From: Vavraia culicis subsp. floridensis
Taxonomy: Eukaryota > Microsporidia > Pleistophoridae
DNA length: 46,270 bases
Direction of reading: 5' to 3'
Assembly: GCF_000192795.1 (NCBI RefSeq)
Contig: NW_007360649.1
Location: 1-46,270 of the forward strand
Within the stretch, counting starts at the first letter, position 1. Every line of letters starts with the position of its first letter. The notes under the pieces were generated by a model, which did not search any database, was not told where the DNA came from, and worked only from the letters and a program-made list of their open reading frames with translations. Shown piece after piece: positions 38,186 through 46,270 of this stretch. The position numbers and the translations under genes are program-made.

Positions 38186-38917
38186 ATGTCATTAGAAAAT
38201 TATCTGAGCGGCCTGATGAATTACAGGGGGAGCTCTCTTACGACAGAGGAATATGAGCAAATAGCAAAAATACTAAAACAAGCAATTGCGAGAAATCTTG
38301 CGGAAACAAAAACGGTCAAAGTGGAGGAGGTCGCGGCAGAAAAGGGTGCAATTAGTGCTGAAGAGGAGATTAGAAACATGGAGATGGCAGAATGTTTGCG
38401 AAGGGAGGGAACGGAGCTCTTCAAAAAGGGCGATTATGAGGGAGCGCTGGGCAAGTACACAGAGGCTATAGAGAAGGATCCGCAGGATAAGGTCCTGTAC
38501 AGTAATAGGTCTGCATGCTATGCCAAACTGAACAGAAGCGAAGAAGGAATAGCGGATGCGGAGAAAGCCGTAGAGCTCGATCCTACCTATGCTAAGGCAT
38601 ATTCGCGTCTCGGCTCTTTTTACTACTACATCGATTCAGCAAAAAGTGTTCATTATTACGAAAAAGCGCTTGAATTTGACAGTTCAAACAAGGAATACCA
38701 AAAAATGGTATCTGATTTGCAGAAAAGAGTGCACAGCAATAGGGGCCCAAACATGGAGGGTAAAGATGGAAACACGGACCTTGAGAGCCTTTTCAAGAAT
38801 CAGAAGCTGATGGACTACGCGAAGGAGCTCTTGAAGAATAAATCTCCTGAAGAGATCAATAAAATGAAAGAAATGTTCGGCAACATGATGAATGATAAAA
38901 AAGATGGTCTACAGTAA
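38186..38917 (+). CDS. SGT2: Sgt2/SGTA-type TPR co-chaperone
   Basis: A 243-residue co-chaperone that links Hsp70/Hsp90 to delivery of tail-anchored membrane proteins in the GET pathway. A short N-terminal helical part (residues 1-40) stands where the dimerisation domain is found. Three TPR units run from about 70 to 175: AECLRREGTELFKKGDYEGA, VLYSNRSACYAKLNRSEEGI and AKAYSRLGSFYYYIDSAKSV. The C-terminal part (DLESLFKNQKLMDYAKELL, then a Met-rich KMKEMFGNMMN) matches the Met-rich substrate-binding region, shortened. CCCC directly before the ATG supports the start. It is convergent with the CK1 gene. Confidence 0.9.
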   Translation: MSLENYLSGLMNYRGSSLTTEEYEQIAKILKQAIARNLAETKTVKVEEVAAEKGAISAEEEIRNMEMAECLRREGTELFKKGDYEGALGKYTEAIEKDPQDKVLYSNRSACYAKLNRSEEGIADAEKAVELDPTYAKAYSRLGSFYYYIDSAKSVHYYEKALEFDSSNKEYQKMVSDLQKRVHSNRGPNMEGKDGNTDLESLFKNQKLMDYAKELLKNKSPEEINKMKEMFGNMMNDKKDGLQ

Positions 38918-39050
38918 TAAAAAACTAGTTCAATATTTTTATTTTATACTCTCATTCCTTGCAAAAGAAATTTTGGTTTTGAATTATCTAAGGTTCTCAT
39001 ATATACATCATCAGTCATTTGGTAACCATTGCGCTATTTATGGCTGTCTG

Positions 39051-40127
39051 CTACTGTTCGCTTTTGCATACGTTGATAAAGTCTTTAAACTTATGCCACC
39101 AACCGTTTTTTGACCTCTTCTTTTTGCGCTGTTTATATTCCTGTGTTACCCAATCGTAGTTTTTATCGTTTGACAGATCATTTGCACTCAAAGCGCTTTT
39201 GAACAGGCCAATTAAATACTTGTAGCTGGGCTTTTCTACAAAATTGAGGTTGCGTACGTATTCCAAATATTTTACAAGGTAAGTTTTTGCAGGCAGGTCA
39301 CTGCATAATACGCTCAGAGACGTGTTCTTCTTCTTCTCACCTATAATCGTGTGCTTTTCCCTGCCTGTGGCAGCACGTACGCCCATCCAAGGCAAATTTC
39401 CTCTCAAAAAATAAATAAGTGTATAACCCAAGCTTTCCAGATCGTCTCTCCGGCTCTGCTCATACCCCATATGTGTATTCAGTGAAGCATAACGGGCAGT
39501 TCCGGTCAATTTTTTGTTGTTTATAAAGGGTATATGCTCCCTGCTGTTCGGATTCATATAGTATTTCGCCATACCCAGATCAATAAGGAATAGCTCATCG
39601 GGATTGTCATGTCCTATGAGTATATTTTCAGGTTTTATGTCACGAAATATCCTGCACCGCCCATGAATATCCTCCAGAGACTCCAAGACCGTGATGGCGA
39701 TCATACAAATCGTCTTTACCGAAAAATTTTTTTTCCTCCTCTCGTAGAGATCTTGAAGACTTGGTCCTAGTCTGTCCATTACCAAATAATAGTAATTGTC
39801 ATATTTGCCAAAATAGTGCACCAGTGCAATGCCTTTACATCCCTTGAGATCAGTGTATATTCGGTACTCGTTTTTTAATTGACTCGTAGTTTTAACAGGC
39901 ACACTCTCCAATTTCAAGGCATATCTAGTTCCACTACTGTCTTCGACCTCATATACGATTCCAAAGGATCCCTGACCCAGCTTTTTGGTAATTTTATAGT
40001 TTCCTATTATGTCACCTTCTATCATTAGGCTTTTCTTAATTTTGTTGGGGTGTGTTTTGGTGCGTTTTTGGTATTTAATTTTATTGTCCACTGGTTGTGC
40101 AAGCAAATTGTTATTTGGTACGATCAT
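39051..40127 (-). CDS. Casein kinase 1 family protein kinase
   Basis: A 358-residue Ser/Thr kinase of the CK1 family (Hrr25/Yck group), acting in many processes including traffic and ribosome maturation. It has GQGSFGIVYEV (Gly loop), YALKLES (VAIK Lys), IFRDIKPENIL (catalytic Asp), LIDLGMAKYY (metal-binding Asp), LTGTARYASLNTHMGYEQSRRDDLESLGY (CK1 signature, in place of APE) and LPWMG. Two departures from consensus stand out: FRD instead of HRD, and DLG instead of DFG. The tail is Lys-rich without a CC prenylation site. The first ATG (40127) gives a 34-residue basic extension. The ATG at 40025, where the usual CK1 N-terminus begins (IIGNYKITKKLG), is an equally good start, with CACCCC about 20 bases upstream. 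Confidence 0.93.
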   Translation of the reverse strand: MIVPNNNLLAQPVDNKIKYQKRTKTHPNKIKKSLMIEGDIIGNYKITKKLGQGSFGIVYEVEDSSGTRYALKLESVPVKTTSQLKNEYRIYTDLKGCKGIALVHYFGKYDNYYYLVMDRLGPSLQDLYERRKKNFSVKTICMIAITVLESLEDIHGRCRIFRDIKPENILIGHDNPDELFLIDLGMAKYYMNPNSREHIPFINNKKLTGTARYASLNTHMGYEQSRRDDLESLGYTLIYFLRGNLPWMGVRAATGREKHTIIGEKKKNTSLSVLCSDLPAKTYLVKYLEYVRNLNFVEKPSYKYLIGLFKSALSANDLSNDKNYDWVTQEYKQRKKKRSKNGWWHKFKDFINVCKSEQ

Positions 40128-42692
40128 TTGGAAATTTTCTGCACGAGAAACATTTTATATATACTGTGCGATGCAAAACCATTTGTTTTGGCCAAGAAAT
40201 GAAATGATATAAAACACTTATATGATAAATGGCTATTCAAATCACTTTCATGGCTATTAAATTGCGTAGGAGTCTAATTCGCACAGGTACTTGTATTGAA
40301 GCGGTCAGTGTGCCATGTCGCGGTATTTTGATTCAATTCGATATTTTAATTTATCTGTTTGGAAGGCAATTAGATCATTAAAGAGCTCTCGTCAACAAAT
40401 CATTTCGAGATTGTCTGAGATCTATCACAAAATGTACTAGTGCGGATATGAAATAAAGAGGTACAAGATACAGTAATTAAAAAATTTTTTGCTGCAAATA
40501 AACACGCTTCTCACGTTATAGATGATTCGATCGTATTATTTTTTATTGTCCAGGTGCTGCCATCTATGGTTTATTCGGAACCGCACCCAAATTTAATGCA
40601 CCATTTTGTGTGCCTCTAGCATCATGATAAGGTAATGAATAATTCAGAAACCGATTTAACAAACATAGTAGCTGCGCTTTGAAATGCATAATGCCCGTTG
40701 AAAAGTTGGTTATTTATGGTTGTTCGAACACGTTTGTGCGATTCCTTGCTTCTTGTGCGTTCCATCAGGTATAATTTTGCTGTAAAATACGTCAAAACAA
40801 CACAATCAACACCGTGGAAGTCGCAGCAAGATAGTTTGTGCCCCTAAAGAGGTGGGAAATTAAACTATCCAGTGGTTTTGATGATTCAATGATCATAGGT
40901 GTAAACATAGGTTGCTTTAATTCGTCATGTCAATTACATTTTTCCGATCGCAAATCATCATCAATACAAATAAATGACAACTTGGAAGCTGATTGATCAG
41001 TTCGTTAAAACAATAAAAATTTTTTATTCCACATTTTTGTACAAAGAGAAAATTAAGCATTACCATTAAATGAATTCCTTCTGAAAAGTTCTCAACTATT
41101 CTTTGTAAATAAGACATGATTACTGAGTGTAAATTAATTCTTTAACTAATTGTAAAAGCTCTAAAATAAGTGATAAAACATATAATAACATATTAAAGGA
41201 AGATAATTGCTCACTAAGCACCAAACTTTATTCCATTTCTAAACAGGCATAGAGTTATATATAATGGACTGCAGTGCAATATTGTTACACTCTCCATCAA
41301 TGACTTAAATAATAACTAGTAGAGATTAAAATAACAGAAGAAATACGATCAGACTTACAAGGCACATTCGCTATATATGATATCCAAAACCATAGGCTTA
41401 GACAGTCTTTGAAAAGAATATTAGCGTAAGAACCAACGGTCTGGTCATTAAAAATAGTTTTAATAGAAATCTCATCAACAAGTACCCTGAGGATATCAGT
41501 CAACCTTAGCAAAGCTACTGCAATACCATGTTTTGAATTAAAGAGCAAAAAAATATTGTTCCCGTGATTTACAACTTTTGAATATTAACGTATTAGTTCA
41601 TATGTTTATAAATCCTTATAGACTAGGTTGTTTCTCCTTGACGCACAACTTTTACATGATTTAACACAATAACATTTTCACTCACCAATTTGTCGCACAC
41701 AAATTTATTATCAAAACCGGAAAAAGAAGATTATTTGATATTTCTGCCATCTATTTGTCAATCAAGCCAACTATTATACTTAAGGTGTACTCATGGGTGG
41801 AGAGTGGCACACTAGATTTCGCTCAGTGTTATATATTAAAAACATTTTTATCAACATATTTTCAACAGCACTCAAACGAGTATATTTATCTTGTTTGTTG
41901 GTACCGGATATGCCTGCCAACCTTCGGTCAATAATGAACTCAGCTTCGCGTATTGCTGATTATTGATAGTCTCTGTACCATACCTGGTCTATTTCTTTTC
42001 TTAAATGCTGTGTAGTAAATTTACTTTTCTCAAGATATACCAGCAGTGTACGAAGCTAAAGCATGCTACAGACCGCATGAAATCAGCAAATATCAATACA
42101 TTTTACGGATATAATGCAGTGTTAAACTGATTTGTTTTTATTTAAACTTCTACTCTTGCTGCCAACTCCAATATAACTTTTTGGTAATTAAATCAATATT
42201 TAATTTCAAGAATGTACTCAATATTGTTAACGGACAATAAATTGCAAGCAACTGGATATTAAACTGGTTATATGTTGCTTGTGCTTATTTATGTGCTGTG
42301 ATGTGACTTTTAAACGGACATCCTAAACAACTACATGGATGGTTCTTTTCAGGTTCGCTAGAAACACCAATTCAGAGTATTCTTAATACAAATTGGTGTT
42401 AAACTTTTAAATATCACAAACATATATTTTATACTCGATTAAATGTTCAAACATAGTATTTTTGGATATTTACACAGCCATTTCATATTTTATTCAAGCA
42501 ATATAATTATATGTAATAGAAACATACACCATGAAATTAGTTGTACAGCTTTCAAGGGATTTGTTAGTGCTTTTTTATGACCATTTAGCTGTATAAATCG
42601 TGAGTTTAATAAATTATCGTATATTTTGGGAATATATAAATTTACCTTAAAAGTATACATTTAAAAGATGTATGAGATATTATCTCTGATCA
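40128..42692. other. Long AT-rich gap between CK1 and the large LRR-type gene
   Basis: About 2.5 kb. It contains TAGCTGCGCT at 40669-40678, the reverse complement of the motif at the Helitron end. Minus frames at 40917-41117 and 41297-41548 show no family I recognise. No RNA gene was seen. Confidence 0.5.
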
Positions 42693-45596
42693 ATGTTGTT
42701 CAATCTTTACTGCTACGTTAATGTAGCAGTGAAATATATTCTGCGCTTTCAAACTGATCGAAGCTCATCTTGTGAAGAATATATGGTTTTCGATACATTG
42801 GAGAACACTGGACTCGTGAGCTTCATAAATGCATGCAGAGAAAATCAAACAGAGAGTTCGCAATTCAACGAAGCACAAATGCTTGCAACAGAGAGAGACT
42901 CGGAGAGCATAATGGATCAGAACCAACCGCCATTTACACGTCAAACGACGTACTATGTCAACAAGATTTTCGGTACAAGAAAGATAAGATGTAAATCATT
43001 CACCAGTATCGCTCAAGATGACGGGAAGGTGATATATGAAACCATAAATATTCCAATCTCAAAACAACTATTCCTAAAGATCATGTGTCTGTCCAAAGAT
43101 CATATACCTATATTGACGATTGATGATATGTATATGATTTTCAAGCATATGTTTCCGTTCAAAGATAAAGTTGGATTGTTAACATATGCGATATGTACAC
43201 ATCTCCAGGAGCATTGGCATTTGATTGGCCAATTCAAACATTTGCTTGAAAATCCATGTAAGGACGATCATAATGAACTGGAAAGACATATGGCACTAGC
43301 TATATTGGACAAGAGTGGAGATTCGCATAGCTTTAGAGAAGTTGTCAATTCATACATTATGTTTAAGGTAACCGATGCAGACAGAGCATGCGCTACAACA
43401 TCAGAAAATGAGGAAATTTTTGATAATATTTATTATGAAATCGATATTAATGGTTTAATGCTGGGTTTTCTTTTCAAATACATATCCATGGACTATACGT
43501 ATCTCGAGAACAACAAGGACACGTTGGGATTGATTTTTGACGACGGTATGGATGGTTTTCTGTTAGATGTACGAATATATAACATCGATTTGACAGCAAA
43601 ATCAACTGTGTATCCCGCAAATGAAGTTTTCAAGAACAAGCTTCTTCTCATTACTGGATGCGCATTTCTATCTTCTGCAAGAATCAATAGAGTTATATTA
43701 GAGTTTAAGAACATCAAGATGTTATTGGATTTGGCACTTTTAAAAAACATAAGAGCTTCGATCACGGCACAATTCTATTCCTGTTCGGTGCCATTTATCA
43801 ATTCAGTTCCGAAAAACATTCAAAACATAAAAGCCACCTTCATAAATAAGTGTGATGATGTTTTGAACTATGTTTCTGACAAAAACGTGGAAGCATTGTA
43901 CCAACGATTTGTTTTCAGCGAAAATATAAGTTTTCTAGGCCATGTAAAAAATATCGAAATTCTAAACTCAAAAATCGAAGAAAATGTGATTTTTTCATTT
44001 GATAAGGAGTGCGAATATATTTTAATAAATAAAACAGAGGGAAAAATTGATTGTTCGGGTGTTGCTGGGTTTGGTATAATGGCATTATTAAGTGGATCAG
44101 GTTTCAAATACCGCAAACAGAGTGCAACAAAACAAAGAACGCTATCGATCGATAACGCTGAAATATTCGGAGTAATATACGTTGATGCAAATGTTAACAA
44201 TCTGTCTATCTATAACGCTAAACTATCACCCGACTCAAAAATTATATTTTGCAACGCCAATACGTGTTTGGACATTTCAAAATCAGAAGGTTTAATTGAT
44301 TTGACGCCATATATAAATGCGGAAATATACTTTCAGGAACAGACGTGGGTAAGGACTGCAATGCTTCAGGATGTGGCTTCGAGCTATATTTTCCTGCATA
44401 ACATTCGTTTGCACAAATCTATAGAACTGTCAAACAATTATAATTTTGTTGACTTGCACGGAATAACCATGGAAAAACATTCATACATAACCATAAATGA
44501 GATGTGCACCGTACTATCGATTCATGAGACCAACGGCACAATTGATCTGACAAAAATTGAACATCTTCACAAAATGAAAATAAAAAATTCTGCCGGTGAA
44601 GTTTTTGGAACAACATTTATAGGGACAATTAATGTGGACATTTTAGAGTTTCAAGGCGCTCACAACAATATAGATATAGCAGCATTACTGTCGCGTAACT
44701 TCAACGAAATCGTAAATTTGCAATTTAAAAATGAATATAACAGAATGTTTCATGGCACTGCTGAAAATATATCGCTAAATCCGCCACCAGATTATCTGCT
44801 TACAGGCCATTTTAGAGGTTTTTTACGTACTATGGGAAAATGCGTTCCAAAAAAAAGGTACAATCCAAATTCTAGCTATAATGCTATCGTGAATGTCAAC
44901 ATGAACATAATTTTTAACGAAAACATTACGAAAAAAATGTCTGTTGGACTCAAAGGTTTGAAATTTATGGCTACTACCATCACGAACGATGATATTCAAT
45001 GTCTGGTTAAGATGAAAAACTTGGAAATTCTTAAAATATGTATAGGAACTTTGACAAGTGAGTTTTTTGCGCACTTGCCCCGAAGTCTTAGGCTGCTCGA
45101 TATTTCTGAGCCATTTGCTTACCATGACGCTGGGAACTTTTATAACAGAATAAGATTTCAGCCAAATACGCTACCATTCAACAATCTAACCGTTTTGATG
45201 ATTCAGTCTAACTTTCTTCCATACTTACGTGTAGCAAGTGCTCTAATGCCATCGCTCAAAATACTTAGTGTACATTTTGATTCTGATTTTTTAATTGATT
45301 CTCTAGCGTGCAGTGACAAACTGCAGCTGCATGAATTGTTTATTGAAGTTAAGAATCCTGTAATTGATTTTAACCACAAATCTGCTGAGGAGTCAAAAAT
45401 TGATTGCTTTATTAGGTTGTTGTCAGGATACATTAATTTAAAAGCTCTTAAATACCTTGCTTTTGTTTCAAATGATAAGTTAGTAGAAATTGATCCTTTA
45501 ACCAATGCTATCGTAGATAGAAAATTGTACAAGGGTGTTGATTGCGATTGGGGAGAAAAATATGCAGATTGTGAGCGTTATTATGAAATAGAATAA
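42693..45596 (+). CDS. Large LRR-like protein (967 aa), probable lineage-specific family
   Basis: The C-terminal third has irregular leucine-rich segments (LKGLKFMATTITNDDIQCL, MKNLEILKICIGTL, LRLLDISEPF, LTVLMIQSNFL, LKILSVHF). The middle holds a looser repeat with a recurring G-x-I-D-hydrophobic core near residues 446, 530, 611 and 655 (EGKIDCSG, EGLIDLTP, NGTIDLTK, NNIDIAAL), suggesting a solenoid throughout. The end (VDCDWGEKYADCERYYEIE) recalls the Cys/Trp tail of the gene at the left edge. No CCC motif is visible. An in-frame TGA lies just before the first ATG, so the start is there or at the later Met of MVFDTLENT. No clear signal peptide is seen. A short overlapping frame starts at 42668 with a hydrophobic product, which leaves an upstream frameshift possible. 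Function unknown. Confidence 0.75.
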   Translation: MLFNLYCYVNVAVKYILRFQTDRSSSCEEYMVFDTLENTGLVSFINACRENQTESSQFNEAQMLATERDSESIMDQNQPPFTRQTTYYVNKIFGTRKIRCKSFTSIAQDDGKVIYETINIPISKQLFLKIMCLSKDHIPILTIDDMYMIFKHMFPFKDKVGLLTYAICTHLQEHWHLIGQFKHLLENPCKDDHNELERHMALAILDKSGDSHSFREVVNSYIMFKVTDADRACATTSENEEIFDNIYYEIDINGLMLGFLFKYISMDYTYLENNKDTLGLIFDDGMDGFLLDVRIYNIDLTAKSTVYPANEVFKNKLLLITGCAFLSSARINRVILEFKNIKMLLDLALLKNIRASITAQFYSCSVPFINSVPKNIQNIKATFINKCDDVLNYVSDKNVEALYQRFVFSENISFLGHVKNIEILNSKIEENVIFSFDKECEYILINKTEGKIDCSGVAGFGIMALLSGSGFKYRKQSATKQRTLSIDNAEIFGVIYVDANVNNLSIYNAKLSPDSKIIFCNANTCLDISKSEGLIDLTPYINAEIYFQEQTWVRTAMLQDVASSYIFLHNIRLHKSIELSNNYNFVDLHGITMEKHSYITINEMCTVLSIHETNGTIDLTKIEHLHKMKIKNSAGEVFGTTFIGTINVDILEFQGAHNNIDIAALLSRNFNEIVNLQFKNEYNRMFHGTAENISLNPPPDYLLTGHFRGFLRTMGKCVPKKRYNPNSSYNAIVNVNMNIIFNENITKKMSVGLKGLKFMATTITNDDIQCLVKMKNLEILKICIGTLTSEFFAHLPRSLRLLDISEPFAYHDAGNFYNRIRFQPNTLPFNNLTVLMIQSNFLPYLRVASALMPSLKILSVHFDSDFLIDSLACSDKLQLHELFIEVKNPVIDFNHKSAEESKIDCFIRLLSGYINLKALKYLAFVSNDKLVEIDPLTNAIVDRKLYKGVDCDWGEKYADCERYYEIE

Positions 45597-46270
45597 AACA
45601 TTAGTTGGTACTATCCTCATAAATATCCATTTTTTTTGCTAATATTATGTTAATTGCTCTTTCCAGGATCGAATATCATAGCGAATATAAATAAAAAGGC
45701 AATTTGTGGCGCATCTAGTCGTAAAACATGGTAAGTTGCAAACACTGCAGCAAGCAAAAATAGATTATGCATCATATTTGTGGGATCAAAGAATGAGCTC
45801 TGTTGGAAGAAACTCACAAAATTACAACAACATGAATGGTAGATGCAGTTTGAAACCACCACTCGAATAAATTACAGCAAACAAGGCATTTAATACACTT
45901 CTATTCTCAAAAAACTTTCATTAGTGTCTGGCATCATATAGAATAGATTACTTCACGGAGAAAGCTTTCAGGATACTGCTATACTATGATTTGATTAGAT
46001 AATCATTTTATTCAATCTCTTATTAAAATTAATCTGGCACATTTTGATCTTATTCATTACAAAGCTAGTGATTTCAACTCCAAGATATACAAGCAAATGA
46101 GAGATTTATTACTATCAAATCGGTTATTCAGTAACATATCTGAGAACGTTTGAATACTAGTTGGGTAGACCGTAGCTTTATTATTTCATAGAATCAACAG
46201 GTGAAAAATTTATCGCAAAAATACTTTCATGCTTTTCTATGTTTTTTGGTAGATCACCCAATTTTTTTTT
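45597..46270. other. AT-rich right end of the window
   Basis: No supportable gene. The window ends in a T run. Confidence 0.5.

Overview
The window looks like nuclear DNA of a microsporidian with a fairly large, gene-sparse genome. This rests on three things. The proteins are short versions of eukaryotic housekeeping families (Mec1/ATR, poly(A) polymerase, TrpRS, Bud23, Sgt2, CK1, Rab, PTPA, ELO). A CCC/CCCC motif sits a few bases before most start codons. The one clear intron has a TACTAAC branch site almost touching its 3' AG. Long AT-rich gaps (1-2.5 kb), a Helitron relic and large leucine-rich-repeat (LRR) genes suggest the Trachipleistophora/Vavraia/Pleistophora side of the group rather than compact Encephalitozoon genomes; that placement is inference.

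Layout: 1-1366 is the 3' part of an LRR-type gene. 1367-3504 holds a small ORF of unknown status and an internally deleted, frameshifted Helitron whose 3' hairpin and CTAG end are still visible. 3547-8271 carries a Rab GTPase, an ankyrin protein and PTPA, the PP2A activator. 9661-10297 is a spliced two-RRM gene resembling Mrd1 at its N-terminus. 10298-13375 is mostly non-coding, with a tRNA-Asp(GUC) and three patches that look like decayed or tiny coding sequence. 13376-14860 is a HEAT-repeat protein resembling the PP2A scaffold. 15342-22214 is a complete MEC1/ATR checkpoint kinase with two unusual Cys clusters and recent tandem duplications inside it and at its 3' end. 24578-25654 is a secreted, membrane-anchored, probably lineage-specific surface protein. 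26385-27082 is a gene broken by a frameshift or holding a small intron. 27573-31340 carries PAP1 and, divergently, a 34-codon ORF and BUD23. 32970-35621 has a fatty-acid elongase and cytosolic TrpRS (convergent). 38186-40127 has SGT2 and a CK1 kinase (convergent). 42693-45596 is a second large LRR-type gene.

No operons are expected or seen. Shared themes are PP2A signalling (PTPA plus a scaffold-like HEAT protein), RNA maturation and ribosome assembly (the RRM protein, PAP1, BUD23) and kinase signalling (MEC1, CK1). LRR genes lie near both ends of the window. Promoters appear very short: in nine of the genes the CCC motif ends 0-11 bases from the ATG, and it helps choose starts for the Rab and HEAT-repeat genes.
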